In this document: positions 27,701 to 40,700 of the stretch, piece by piece | How the letters are laid out: every line of letters begins with the position of its first letter | Numbering within the stretch: position 1 is the first letter of the stretch | Made by a program: the position numbers and the translations under genes | The notes under the pieces: model-generated | What the model saw: the letters and a program-made list of their open reading frames with translations, nothing else | What the model was told of the DNA's origin: nothing | The model's database searches: none | Origin: Certhia americana | Taxonomy: Eukaryota; Chordata; Aves; Passeriformes; Certhiidae | Reading direction: 5' to 3' | Assembly (NCBI GenBank): GCA_018697195.1 | Contig: CM031879.1 | Span: 25,851,660 to 25,915,659 of the forward strand | DNA: 64,000 bases

Positions 27701-30700
27701 CAAGCAATGAAAGATAAAGAAATTACTTCACAGTACATTAATTTTATGTTAAGGGTCTAACTAGAACTGACAAAAGAAAAAAATTCTCATTTCAACTGTC
27801 AGTCCACTCACTTGAAGTGACAACCTACACTAGAGATGTCCTTGTTTTGGTTTAAATTTGTATCTCTAATATTATTTTAATATATTGGTTGCTACTGTGT
27901 TATTTCAGAGCAATAAAAGATGTGACTTCTATGGACATTTGAATAATGAGGTACATGTTTAAAACGTCAAGCAGAAAGTAAAAGCACCACAGCTTTTTTT
28001 TGCCTGATGGGTTTGATGAGTGGTATACCAAGTGCTTTCAAAATGATGACAGAATCAAATAATCATCTGCTATTAACTTTGAGAACATCTTACTGCAAAT
28101 TTCTCTTCCATTAATTGACTGAATCACACAACTAGACTTGGGAATTATAGAGATGTTTTAATTTCAAATTGATATTCCCTTTGGCAATAAATTTATATGA
28201 ATTACATTGGAAGAATATGCATAAAACTTGGTTTTGAATTGGGATGAGACCATAGCTTTGCCAGTTAACAGAAAGTATAAGTAGCACAGGTCAGGTTGTC
28301 TTTGATGACAAGTGACAGTTTGCTAGAAATTTTATTCCTCAATAAGGCAGCTTACAAATATCTGTAAAAATATATAATGCTACAACTGTTTACTGGGATT
28401 ATTTATAATAAATATAGTTCATTAACAAACTTTGCCAAAACAGGATATCTGGCCTTGGGACTTCTTCTCACCCAGACACTGAGCAGCACTGAGAAGGAGA
28501 ACAGTTCTTGTGAAACTGACTCCAGTTCATCAGGTGAGAGCAACTGAAATGATTGATCTTGACCTTTAGACTCGGTAATAGTAGAGTGTGTTTAAAATGC
28601 ATGCAGAGCACAGTCCTTTAAATATGTGTGAGTCCTGTTTCTATTCAAATGTTGAATTGACAGCCCTGAGGATGGCATTTCTCTGTTGCCAGGTCATACC
28701 TACAGAACTGGCAACAGCCTGGCTGTCAGTCTGGAAACTCAGCTGTAAGTTCACATATACTATACAGTCAGTAAAGACACTGATTATTTGAATTATTCAA
28801 ATACCTTTCTGTGTTCTCCATTTCAAGCAGGACTAAGCTCAGGAAATATTATGACATTACTTATTTCTCTAAAAAAAAAAAATCAATAAAAGTAGCACTG
28901 AATTTTAGATAAACTTCTGAAATTGGCATAATCACTTTGTCAGTAAAGTCAAAGTATGCTTCAGCTGAAACTGCCTTGTCTTCTGTCATTTACTCCTGTT
29001 CCTCCAGGACTATAATCCCCTTTCCATGTGTTTTGGGACTGTTATGGAAAATGAAAGATACTTGCCAGATCTCAGAAACATCTCTGATGCCAAGAAGTGC
29101 ATGCAAACAACAAAGGTCAGGTAGGCAAGTCTTTAATCATCTTGAGGAAAAGAGAAATTTACTCATAGAGCAAGAACAGGTAACTTTGCTGCAGTATCTC
29201 AGTTGTGGTTTGAAAAATGTTGAATTCATCTTCCAACTTTTTATGCTTTAAGTGGAAAATAATTCCACCAGAGTTTAGAACACATTTGTTTTAAATGCCA
29301 TTAATCAATGAAAATTAAATATTGGGACCAACATTAGGCAAATACATTGATGAAAGATGCACAGAAACGCATAACTGAATAGGCTTTAGCTATATTTGTA
29401 TGGAAATTGTTACTTAAAATATACTCTGAGCTCCCTCTATTACATTACTATTTTAAACACTATTAAGGAATTTTTCCAAGGGGGAAAAGAAGAATTTCTT
29501 TCTCAAATTAATTACCTTCTTCTATGGTAGAATAATTAACATTTTTAAACCCTTTCTATATTCAGTTCATGCTTTGCATACACTATGTCAGATATTGCTT
29601 TGTAATGCTACGCTTTTCTGCTCTCAGAAACCATGGAAAATGTCTGTCTATTACGTGGCTTTGGATATATTCATGACATCCTCATTGAATGTATTGTTTA
29701 TGTCATCGCTTTTATTTATGAAAAAAAAAATATTAAGTGTTAAAAGGCAGAAAAACATTATTCTATTATCCTGTTGCTGCATCAGCTGTATTACAGTCAC
29801 ACAAGATATTGAATCCAACAGTTTATAAAGTAAAATAAAAATTAAAATTGAAGAGTTACCATTTTTCCACAAGAAATGCCTAGGATTTTCCATTTTTAAA
29901 AAACTACAATTGTATACTTGAGCAGAAGAGTCTAGGACAATCAATCCAAGCACCATGGAATCACAGAATCTCTGCCTGGCAGATAGGCAGCCTCCACTGA
30001 ATCCTGGAAGTCAGTCACCTTTGAACACAGTTTATTGTTTTATTACTGCTTGCTTCCTTTTCCTTCTTCACTAACTCTCTTTCCAGCCCATGTACTGCAC
30101 CTGACATCACATACCTGTATCTCAAGATGTTAGGAAAAAAAAAACCAAAAAGGGAGAAAGAAGGAACATGTTTTTAGCCAGCTAGAGAATGGCTAATCAC
30201 AGACTCAAAGATGCCCTGGAGACATTTCCATCTGGTTTGGTAGGGGTTCATAACTGGTTCCCAAACCAGCTGTTATCCATCACTCACAAGGTTTATGTCA
30301 TGTCCTCTGCTGCCCTTCAAGTTTTCCCAAGGCCAAGGGATTCACAGCTGCATTCCAGTCTCTGCAGGCTCCTAAAAAGACATCTGCTGCTGACAGAAGC
30401 TGATAAATTAGCCTGAGGACACAAAGTTCCAGATAGCACTCACAGAATCACAAGGTCCTGAGCACCCAATAAGGTATCCTACTACCTTGCTTACCTCTAA
30501 TCAAGGGGGATGAATTCCTCTCCTACTACTTGTCCAGATTCATAGGTGTCGTTCCTTCATTTTGTTTCCTTCCCCAAACTTGCAGCTTGTGGAGCTGGTT
30601 GTTAACATGGATGTAAACTCCAGATACAATTTTCTGAAGAACTGAGAGATTAAAGAGGAATTTTTTTTTGGGGACTTACTTTGTTTGCAGAGGATAGTTA

Positions 30701-31068
30701 TGGCAGCCTCCCATCTAAGTAAACAGCTGCTGCAGAGTCCGATAGGCTCTAAGGACAGTCTAGTATTTCAGACCTCATGTAACTTTATAGGCCTTATGTC
30801 TGACCTCCCAAACACAAATGGTATGAACTGCTTCTACTTAAGCTGGTGAATGAAGTTCCCAAAGTCAGCCAGCCAAATTACTCTCTGTAGGCACCTTTTT
30901 GACATTATTGACTGTTGAGGCAGTTATTTGTAGCTGGTACAGAGATTATCTTTATTTGGTCATATGAGCTGCATCCATCACATCCTTGTACCTGTTTCTG
31001 AGACGTCAGCAATATCAATGATTTTTGAAGTCATATGCATACCCTTTGGACTCATACTAGAGCCTACT
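24761..31068. other. Unique AT-rich non-coding DNA, no gene seen
   Basis: No exon or RNA gene recognised. Contains a short alternating AT tract near 26036-26049. Two stretches resembling the terminal GAATCACAGAATC motif of CR1 (near 29957 and 30443) are too short and isolated to call. Confidence 0.5.
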
Positions 31069-31497
31069 GGGTCTAGCTGGGTTGGAATTAATTTTCCTTT
31101 TATGGATGAAACAGAATCACTTGGAGAATCTGACTCAGGGAATACATCTATGAAACCATTAATAAGCTGAAAGGGGACACAGCCAAGACAGATGATTCAA
31201 AATGGCCAGGGGAATGTTCTATACTATGTAATATCATGCCCAGTGTTAAAAAAAGAAATAGAGGATAGTCACCTTTTGAGGTGACTACCCTTGAGAGGCT
31301 CATTATCTGACCGAGATGGAGGTGAGGGGTTTGAGGTTTTTTTCCCTCTCATTATCTTACCTTCCTTTATTCAGCTGTTTCTGTTTTTCACCTTGGAGTG
31401 TTTTTATCTTATTCTTCCTATTTTTTTCTTGTCTATTGCTCGGGGTGGAATTGTAGTTGTGTTGGTACTGGTCTGCTGTCAGGGCCAAACCACCACA
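31069..31497 (+). mobile_element. Degraded solo LTR, avian ERVL-type
   Basis: It shares blocks with the LTR at 11.4 kb: AGCTGGGTTGGAATTAATTT at the left, GGGGACACAGCCAAGACAG in the middle, then AATGGCCAGGGGAATGTTCT and an end resembling GGCCAAACCACCACA. The 3' half is T-rich and diverged, and the left end lacks the TGT terminus. About 430 bp remain. It is on the same strand as the 11.4 kb copy, 20 kb away, but with no internal proviral sequence linking them. Confidence 0.65.
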
Positions 31498-33580
31498 CAG
31501 ACAGTGCAAACCATTAGATGTGCCAGTTCAAAAGTTGGGTTATGTGTCTGCCTGAGAGGAAACATAGGATTAAGAACAAAAGAACCAAGAAGCAGTCACT
31601 AGGTTTATTTCCTCTAACATTAATGGTTTTTTTATTTCTTTTTTTTCTGAGCTGCCTTGTTATCCTAATTGATATCATTGTGCTGTAAGCTAGAGCTTTT
31701 AGTAACGAGCAATGTTGTCCACAGATATTTTCAGCCTCTCTAAGTAAAGAAATTCATGCTAATAATACCTGACACTCAAGTGTGAATAAGCTGTTGAGTT
31801 ACTTATTTACAGAGAACAAACATGTTTGTGAAAAGAAGTTGTGCCAAATCTCTAGCATGCTGGCAACTCCTGGATCCTAGCTCATTTAAACAGTCCAGAG
31901 CTGTAGTGGTTTTTGTCAGTGAGCTTGAAATGTAAATAAAGTTCAAAATTTTAGTCAAGTGGCATACCATGTCCCAAACATATCTGAATGTTGCAACTTG
32001 TGTCATTGTCATTTCACCAGTATTTGCTTCTGCTCTGTTCTCTCTTAGCTGCATTTGCTGTGCAAGTCTATTTTTTCATGGTACTATTCCATAGGAAAGA
32101 AGTATGTTGGGTTCCTACTGGGGAGAAATAGTTTGTGCAAGGCAGACAACTGATAATGGCATGAAACGAGTTCGAGGTAGTTGAACACATAACGAGAGTA
32201 GGTTGTATTCATTGTGCCATGTGAAGCAATTCCCAGTTGCACAAGGGTAGTGATTTCCATCATGTGATTGTCCAGTTGACAGAGCTCAGCTCCTCTGCTG
32301 TAAGCACTTTGGAGCTGAATCAAGGTGGTCAGCTTAGATGTTTAATACGTCAAAATACAAAGAGTCACTTTAAATAACAAAAAATCCAAGGCTGGAAATG
32401 AGATTTCAGTGTAATATTTGACATTCATACAAATTATATAATTCCAACAAAACAGATGTTTGTTATGTTTTTATGACAGCTTATCTTGTTCCAATGGCAA
32501 TTACACTCAGGCAAGCAGGTCCCTCAGTTGCATGTAATCTTCTATCTTTTCACCCTTGAGAACCAACTTGAAAATCTTGGCACATGCTGTGATATATTAT
32601 AATATCTTATCAACTGTCTCTTTAATTGCACCAGCTTATCTCCTTAACCTGTCAACTTTGACAAGAAATTTCTTTTTAAGTTTATATCTCTGCTATTCTT
32701 CTTATGCTGTGGCCAAAGTATATCAGCTACACACAATAGGAATGCTGCAGTTACTTTATCACTACTTGTTTTACAAATACAATCACAAATAAATTACAAA
32801 CTAATTGGAAAGCAGATTTTACTGTTCAAAAGAGAATGCTTCTACAAAATCTAGGACACATTTCCTTGAACTAAACTAAAATACAGTGAAATTAAGAGTG
32901 AAAAAAAAGTTTTGAACTATATTCCTGTCATGACTATCTTGTTTCTTGTTATCTGTGTTAATGTGTCTTTGAAATTACTTGGGTAAATTAAGATTCAATA
33001 CCCTTCATGGATTTAAGATAAGCCAATTTCAGACTTAGTCATAACATGGCACAAGTGTTGCTATTATTTGTTAAATTTCCCTGTAAATTAGGTCTCAATC
33101 AAAATAGGGTACAATTCAATGATTAAAATAAAGGTTACTTGAAATGCCTCTCTTTTTATTACAATAGTGATTCAACCCAAGAGTTTCATAAATGGCATAT
33201 GTTTTCTATCATAACACTGAAGGAAGAAATCCAGATTAATCTGCTGTAGCAAGGCTTCTGTGAAAACAGAATTTCTTTGGGTAAGAAGCCATCACATAGC
33301 ACATAGCCACAGGAGTGTTTCTGCTGAAAAATGAAACACTTTGCGTGTTTACCTGCCAGTGTCTGAGGTGAAGTTAATGTGGTCCTTCTGGAAGGCTCGC
33401 TGGGACATGGGACAGTGGGGGAAAAGTGCTCTCTTCTACATAGCCTACTGTATACCAAAGGTTTAAATGAACACTGCTCTTGGGGTTCATCTGACCACAT
33501 GTCTGTACAGGCAATTTAGATTCCTTCTACGTGAATGCACAGAAATAACCCTTTTAGATTAATTTACCCTAAAGTTGTTA
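31498..33580. other. Unique AT-rich non-coding DNA, no gene seen
   Basis: No exon, RNA gene or recognisable repeat. Confidence 0.5.
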
Positions 33581-33623
33581 AGCTTAACCTACACCTATGT
33601 TTATGACTAGGTGTAGGTTAGCT
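33581..33623. repeat. Inverted repeat with long hairpin potential
   Basis: AGCTTAACCTACACCT at 33581-33596 and AGGTGTAGGTTAGCT at 33609-33623 are reverse complements apart from one missing base, separated by 12 nt. It lies about 90 bp left of the ERVK-type LTR target-site duplication. Confidence 0.85.
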
Positions 33624-33713
33624 CAGACCATATGGACGGCCATTTCTCAGACTAGCCTTGATAAGATTTTACATGAACTTTGATCGGATCTGGATCTTCA
33701 AGCAACTCAGATT

Positions 33714-33719
33714 GTTAAC
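33714..33719. repeat. Left target-site duplication GTTAAC
   Basis: Six bases immediately before the TGTCGG terminus, repeated exactly at 34331-34336 after the other terminus. The motif is itself palindromic. Confidence 0.85.
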
Positions 33720-34330
33720 TGTCGGAGTCTGGAAATGTGACGAATTTCTCTTTGCATGTTTGAGAGATTTTAGAATCTCTGAAACAGTGTTTTTAACCTT
33801 TGTTCATGGAAAAAGGGCTTTTAAGCTCTGAAATAAAGCAGAGTATTTAGGAGTGTGTATTAAATAGTAGAATAGTGCATAGTTTTATCACAGAGTGAGA
33901 ATTTTAGATATATGTGGATTTTAGGATGGTAAGCAAGTGATGACAAGATGGAGGAAGCACATGGCTTTTGGGTTTCTTCCTTCTTCTTCCTTGCCTCCAT
34001 CTTCTGCAGTGAGGTGGCACATTATAGTTGGCTTAGAAGAGAATCTAACCTTCTAACATAGATAATAGTTATTGGTGAAGAATTATAAATACTGATTACG
34101 TAGTTTGTAGTATAAAGATAATCGTCACCTTTGGGGCTGGGCCTTTCCCCGTGAGCTGACCTGCAGAACAGATCTCTGTGGGTCGGAGAAGAAACTGTAC
34201 CGATAAGGGAAAAATAAACAGCCTTGAAGAAGCAGAGGAGACGGCTCTCAGTTTTTTCTCCTTCTATCTCGGTGCTGGGCAAAAGACTTTTACACTCTCG
34301 GGAAGAACAACATCACATAAAAACCCGAGA
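33720..34330 (+). mobile_element. Solo LTR, ERVK (betaretrovirus-like) type
   Basis: The element is 611 bp, begins TGTCGG and ends CCGAGA, so the terminal inverted repeat is nearly intact (the final CA has become GA). It is flanked on both sides by GTTAAC (33714-33719 and 34331-34336), a perfect 6-bp target-site duplication, the size typical of ERVK/betaretrovirus integrases. A polyadenylation signal AATAAA lies at 34213-34218. Downstream, the GGCTCTCAG to CACTCTCGGGAAG stretch resembles the R/U5 of songbird ERVK LTRs. No internal retroviral genes remain, so it most likely arose by recombination between the two LTRs of a provirus. Confidence 0.85.
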
Positions 34331-34336
34331 GTTAAC
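34331..34336. repeat. Right target-site duplication GTTAAC
   Basis: Exact match to 33714-33719. It fixes the right boundary of the ERVK-type LTR. Confidence 0.85.
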
Positions 34337-35289
34337 CTCTCTGCTTTGCAGTTATTTTGAGGCTTTGCCTGTCAAACAAGTTTATCAATTCTTTGTTGTA
34401 TGCTGACATAGCTCCTTTGGATTAGCTTGTGCTATTTCTTTTTACATATATTTGATATGCTTGGAGTGTGGGGGGGTAATAGAAACAATCTAGAAAAAAT
34501 ATTTTTTTAAAATGCAGCTATCCTAAGCAAGATTCTTTCCTATACCAAGTATGTATGTGGACTCTAGAATCACTGCATATTCTCAGCCCTGTGTAGTCAT
34601 TCACAAAATTCTATCCTTAACATTTCTGAAATACCCTGGGGAGTTCAAAGCCTGTTTATGGGATATATTCAGGAAAAAGCACATAGATTCCTGATCTTAT
34701 CATCTGAATACACAACCCAGCACTAGCCTAGAGATCTGCAGCTATCCTTTGTGAAGGGAAACACCTTGATGATTCCCTCAGATATTTCTGAGTTTTCTGA
34801 GTTCTGAGGATTATCTTTGCTTCTCCTTACTTGAGAAGTTGTGGGTTTTTTTCCTCAACTTCACTGCAAAGAAGAAACTGTGTAGTAGAAGTCTTCTCTT
34901 GATCTGACTGAAGATAACCTGTCTTATGAGCTCAATATCTTTATGGCTAGAGCAGGAAAAATTGTCCCTTGTGAAAGATTCTTCCAATTCACATAAGTCA
35001 AAATGATCCTTCAGGCATTAAATAAGGATCTTTATCCAGTTAAATTCCTGAGTTTAAAATAAAGCAAGACACAGACCAAGCAAGCAACAGGACTAAAGTT
35101 GGGAGAGGAGACAGTGGCAAAAGACTGTTGTAGACAGAGGAAAAGTACAAATGTCTGGGGAGCTTTATCTTCTTGTTAAGAGGTACTAAGACATTCACAA
35201 AACACTTCTTTTGCCTTAAGTTCCAGCTTTCACCTTCTTGCATCACTGAAGAAAAAAGAGTTCTCAGGTGGACTCTTCTGCCTTTAATC
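34337..35289. other. Unique AT-rich non-coding DNA, no gene seen
   Basis: Nothing recognisable apart from a short G run near 34472-34477. Confidence 0.5.
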
Positions 35290-35490
35290 ACATCATAGAA
35301 TCATAGAATGCTGTAAGTTGGAAGGGCCCCACAAGCATCATGAACTCCAACTCCTGGCCCTGTACAAGACAACTCCAAGAATCTCACCATGTGCCATTGT
35401 CCAAACACTTAGTGAAATCTGTCAGGCTTGGTGTTCTGAACACTTCTCTGGAGAGCCTCTTTGAATGCCCAACCACATCATCAGAAAGTC
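35290..35490 (-). mobile_element. CR1 LINE 3' end (antisense)
   Basis: It starts with the diagnostic reverse-complemented CR1 terminal repeat TCATAGAATCATAGAATG, followed by GTTGGAAGGGCCCCACAAG, CATCATGAACTCCAACTCCT and GAATGCCCAACCACATCATC. The last corresponds to the CAGTGCCCAACCACCCTC block of avian CR1. It is about 200 bp of 3' UTR, 5'-truncated. Confidence 0.92.
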
Positions 35491-35499
35491 TTAGAAATG

Positions 35500-35537
35500 G
35501 CTTTTTTTTTCTTTTTTCTTTTTTTTCTTTTTTTTTG
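35500..35537. repeat. T-rich tract (T8-9 C)n
   Basis: Runs of 6-9 T separated by single C, directly following the CR1 fragment on the + strand. Confidence 0.9.
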
Positions 35538-36223
35538 CCTCCACCCTGCAATGTATATATAAGGAATAAATCACAACCTAAATGCAAAGCAACCTAATGT
35601 TATATTTAAGTGACAAATCCCTTGGTCATCCTGTTGGAACTACAAAAGACCAACAACCCCATCTGAAACCACATGTCCACCTGACACAGAACATTGTGTC
35701 TGAAAGTAGAGACTAACAAATGCCTCAGAAGCCATTTTAAAACAAGGCATGCAAGGTACAAGTTGTACTTCCCTAGACTATTTTCCCAGATACCAACAAA
35801 CTGCAGTCAGCTCAGATAAGGCTAACAACACCAGTGCAAGTACACTGGAACTGCAAATGTTTTATCCTCAGGAAGTGTTTTAAGCACAAAAAAACTTGAG
35901 CTTCAAAGAAAACCAGAGGTCAGTTGTAGTGTGAAGAGGGAAGCATTACCTTATTGCAGGATCAGGAATATAACTTATCTGTAGACTGAAAAAAATGCAA
36001 CTTTGAGTAATGAGGACAAATCAAGGACTAACATTTAGTCAGTGTCCTGCACTCCACCCTTCTTGGAAGAAAAACGTAAAACAAGAACAGGTTGAATGTT
36101 TGTGGGTGTTTTCCACAGCAGAAAGAGAAGATTAGATGGGACCAGATATGATTCTCTCATCCTTCTTAGGCACAACCTGAGCTTCAGTTTTAAACAGCTA
36201 CTCAGTTTTGCTTATTATACTTG
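35538..36223. other. Unique non-coding DNA, no gene seen
   Basis: Nothing recognisable between the CR1 piece and the next LTR. Confidence 0.45.
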
Positions 36224-37720
36224 TGTCATGGTTTCAGTTTGAAACCAGGCAGAAACATCAATTTTATGTCTCAGGTTTTGTTTGTCAATTTGAAACTTCA
36301 ATCAAGACCAAAGCAGGCTTAAACTTACAAGGAATAGAACTTTATTAACTAACACTAAAAGAAAAAAAAGAAATCAGAATGAAACCTCCAAAACACTTCT
36401 CCTCCCCACACCAACTATTCACTTTCTTACTCCAATATAAAAAGACAAAACTTGGGATTCTCAGTCAGATATCACCCTTAAAATAATCATTTCTCAATTC
36501 ATCAAGGAGAAAGGAGTCTCTCTTGAGTACCACAGAGATTTTCCACAAGATACCAGTTCTCTTGCTTCCACACTCCACAACTGGCCCTCTCCGCGGAAGA
36601 AATGTTGCTATTTGTGAAGTCCCTCCCATGAAACAGCCTGCCACAGCAGCTCATGGGCTATATCAGTTTATTAGGGTACAGCTTAAGGATGCCTCTTCTA
36701 GTATAAAACAAAAGTTCTCTTCATCTCAAGGAACAGAGGTCATCTTCTCTCAATGAGCAAGGGTTCATCTCTCATTTCTTTGGTCTTCCTCTATTCAATT
36801 TTCTCCAGCAGCTCACAACTATGACTAGACTTTGCATCCCCCTAAATAAAACACTCCATAGGTTACAGGGTATTTAGTCCATTCTCTGTGGCCTCACAAG
36901 AGAAGTCCAACCTAACCAGGTCACTCCTTCAATTTCCCTTGCCATTTAAGATTCTCTTCTCACTTTCTCTGACATTAAGTCTGATGCTGTGTCTTTCTAG
37001 ATTTCATCTGATCTTCTTTTTCTTTTTCTGGGTAAGATTCATGCTTTGGAAGTTTCTTCTGGTCAGGAAAAAAAATTCACACAGGCGCAGCCAGGACAAG
37101 GCAGTCAGGTGATGCACTGCAGTGGTGCTGGACCTGGGCCAGGATCTTCCTCATGGCCTGGCTGCTGCCTTCCAGTTCCAGCTGTGCTGAGAGAAGGAAG
37201 CTAGAATCTTTTCTCCCAGCCCAGTCAGGCTTCAGATGTCTCACACCAGGCCTTATCACCTCCCTTTTTCCTGCCACCAGGCCTGGCTCAGCCCCAAGCT
37301 GCTGTGTGGGCCGTCCTGGATTAGCAGATTTCAGCATCCAGGGCTGGGCTGTGCCTTCCTTCGCCCCCTCTGTCTCTCCTTCTCCTTTGCCTGCCAGGGG
37401 TGCCGGAGGACGGAAGGAGGGAACCTTAGCCTGGCCTGGCCCAGCCATGGGGAATGGCCAGGCCAAGGTTTTTACTAACCCCACCAGAAACCAGAATAGA
37501 GTTATTTCCGGACTCTCACCTCAAAATGTGTATTCACTAGAGGCGTATCCACCCTTTTCATTGGTTTAATCAGATGTCAATAATACAAAATTGTCCAATC
37601 CGGGCTAAACGATGGCAAGTTGCAAGTTTTAGATTAATCTCACTTCTAAAAGCTAGGTTAGAAACCATGTAGTAAAGTGTTCAAAATCTTTCAACTACAT
37701 CTCCCTTTATAATTACAGCT
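36224..37720 (-). mobile_element. Long LTR-type ERV element (antisense)
   Basis: It begins TGTCATGGTTTCAGTTTG, like the left edge of the 56.35 kb LTR. Near that edge is GGAATAGAACTTTATTAACT, whose reverse complement is an AATAAA (TTTATT at 36341-36346) in the same context as the polyadenylation region of the LTRs at 47.4 and 56.35 kb. This gives minus-strand orientation. A GC-rich block follows at about 37080-37480, then GTCCAATCCGGGCTAAACGA, which I associate with the outer part of songbird ERVL LTRs. The right end could not be fixed and no target-site duplication was found. The 100-140-codon frames in the GC-rich part are not retroviral proteins. Confidence 0.6.
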
Positions 37721-40700
37721 CTAGGGAAACTGGCTCAATATAATTACAAAAACACACGTAGAAATACAAGTTTCTTTAAAAACATGGTAACTCTGAACTC
37801 ACATTGGTGTTTAAGTAGAATATTATCCTCCAAGAATAATTAAATATTGCTGAAGAAATATGGGAAATGTAGCTAATGAAAAAAATGTAAGTGTGGTTCA
37901 TTACATATTAGTACTGTGTTACATTGAATAATTTTCCTTATATCTGTTCTATAAATTTGGCAAACATTATAATTTACTTGTAATAGCAATAGGGAAAAAT
38001 TTGTTCTTAAATGTAATAGCTTGGCTAGGAGGGCAAAGCAACAATCAACCATCTCATAAAGGTTTTTAGTAAAGAATGAATAACCTCAATGTTATTGTAT
38101 TTGCTTGTTCCTGCTCATGAAAATGTAAATGTTTTTGTGTGTGTGTGAATAATCCATGTAATGATTCCTGAAAGAACCTCCTAAAGCAATAACATTTAAA
38201 TATACGACGAAGGAGGTCTAAGTGATTTTATCACATGACCCATCAACTCTGTAGAAGAGGAAACTCTGAATTCCCATTTTTACAAACACACATTCCAGTG
38301 CTGTATCCTGGAGCTAGAGATTATGAATCAAATAAGCAAGGTTACTGCATTCTTTAGGGGATTGATAATGCAGCAGAGAATGCTTAAACATCTTCCTGCC
38401 AACACTGTAAACCAGTACACCTCATTCATTTCACTGATGTTTGAGGACTTGATGATGGAAATAAAAGATTTGATTCCTGTTAGGATATGTGCTATAAAAA
38501 CAGCTATAAAAATGAAGGTTGCATTTCATGTAAGAGCACAATACGTCAAAGTTTTGCTTTGCCTATGATATTTGTAACATGGTTCTCTTCAGTACAGGAC
38601 TCAACTTTGTGATAACTAGTGCTTTTCACCAACTGAAGGGCTATTCTGAACTGCTTTTGTAAACAGGATTGCATTATGCACAATTCACTAAGGATCTTAA
38701 ATTGGCATAGGATTTCAGCTTCACTCTCACCAGCATGTTGGTGAAGGATTAGTTCCACATAGGTGCTCCAGAAACTGCTTGTAGAAGCACATGCCAAATT
38801 AGGTTGGTGTAAGCTTCCCTTAGTTACTGGCTTTGGGGAAAGAATATATCTACAAATGAATCTTTGAAGACTCAAGCTGTTTCATGTGCTTGTCTGGGTT
38901 CAGTAGTGTGAAGCTGCTTAGAAATATTTCCCCTTGTGACATGGATTGTGGTGGTGACAGAAGAGATCCATGAGAAAGGAGATCCACCTGATACTCTGAG
39001 TAAGAGATGTGACATTGGGATGCATAGGAGAGAATTTACAGTCAGAAGAAATACATGTGAGGACAGAAATCTAATTTTCCTATCCAAATTCAGTTCCCTT
39101 TCATGAAAAGCAACATGTGGGGGAATAGTCTTGCAGTAAATCCTTCATCCCAGCTTGGGAGAAGAAGAAATTTTCCAGGGGGTTACAGAAATTGTGTAAT
39201 ACTACTTTTAACTCAGGCTTAGGGGTATTATTTCCTTTCCCTGTACTTCCTGATTGTAGTATGATAAAATCAAGTTTCCTTTGATCTTGTAAAATGCCCA
39301 GCACGAAGAGTGGTTTTGGGGTTGATAACAAATTTCCAGCATCCCTGACCCCAGGGAGACAAGAGTTTCCACAAGAATACTGATTTCTTTCATATCCATT
39401 TCAATGGTCAAAGATCCCCAGAATTGTAGGCACTTCACCTTCCTTCAACTGCAAAGTGCTCAGTCTTCAGGTGGAAAGTCAGAGCTTGAGCCACTTATTC
39501 CTAAGGCAGAGAAAAGGATAGAAAATTTCAAATTGTTTTCTCTTTCAGATTATAACAGATGGAATTTTTAAGGACAGGATTTAAAACACAGATTTGTGAA
39601 TTAAATTAAAATTTAATTGCAAGTTGATCAAAGTCAGTCTTTTTTGTTCCAATACAAGTTTATATTATGTTCACTTTTTATTATGTTCTCTTTTTCCATT
39701 AGTATAAAATATCTGCGATTTAACTAAACATTCTCAAAGCACTTGCAAGCAACTTTCTGATATCAGATAGTATTCATCCTTTCATGATTGCCAGGATCAT
39801 TTATGTATCTCTTTTCTACTCTTCCATAAGTCCTCCACAGTTAAGGAGTTCAATTCTACTGTATTTTCAAACTATTCTACAAAAAAATAGAAGTCCGTAT
39901 TCTCAAAGCCTGCAATTAAAGCATTAAATCAATTAAAAAAAACCCATTTAATTGATTGATGCTCAGTGTTCTTTGGTTAGTTGTGTTAGGACACACCTGA
40001 CCTTCACTGGTGTAAATTGAACTTTATAAAGGTTCTGAGAGTCACAACAATCCAACTTATTATTGAAATTAGATCATTGTAGTTCAAAATACACCTCAGA
40101 AGGCTTTCCAATATATTTATTAATTTTTCCCAAGAAGGCAGAAACAAATTTATATAAACTGAAAATCCAGTCAGAGTAATAGAAAAGTCTCACCGAATCC
40201 TGAGCAAGTCATTAATCAACACATTTAATTTAGAATCCAGTATGGTTCTGCTACTCTCAGCTATCATACAAAAAGCAGTATAATTTTCAAAGAAGTTAAA
40301 CTTACATGTATCACAGTTACATTCTGATCTGCAGTGAGACCACAGCACTCAGTATCCCTTAAATGTTTCATTTCCATTATGTGGCACGGTGGTCTAATGT
40401 TTTGTACTGGAAAGATAATGAAAAACTCAGGAGAATGAAAAGGAAATCAAAGCGAAAGGATGTGCCGAAGAGAAAAGGCAGACAGCATGATTTAAAAAAC
40501 CTTTCTGGCTTGCTTGAAATGAAATGTCAAACACAATTTCTAATGCTGCTGGTCCTCCTGCTGTTTCTGATTCTGATATTTCTTAAAGCCTAGGATGTCC
40601 AAAAAAAAGAAAAAAAGTAAAAGGACAATTTTTTTAAAAATTAGAAGCTCAAGACCATTTAAATTTTTTTCTAGTAATGTCATTATATAAGTGTATATAT

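Noticed and set aside
29957..30480. GAATCACAGAATC-like motifs suggesting CR1 ends
   Set aside because: Only the terminal motif is similar. The adjacent sequence does not follow the CR1 3' UTR.
11397..31497. A single provirus bounded by the LTRs at 11.4 and 31.07 kb
   Set aside because: The LTRs are too divergent, 20 kb apart, and the DNA between contains a CR1 and microsatellites but no gag, pol or env.
37077..37569. Overlapping 135-138-codon frames on both strands
   Set aside because: GC-rich block of the minus-strand LTR element. Long frames on both strands over the same bases point to composition, and neither resembles a known protein.
40363..40593. 76-codon frame with basic middle and hydrophobic tail, resembling a small tail-anchored protein
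   Set aside because: Could suggest a membrane microprotein, but there is no recognised homology, promoter or splice context, and such frames are expected by chance in 64 kb.
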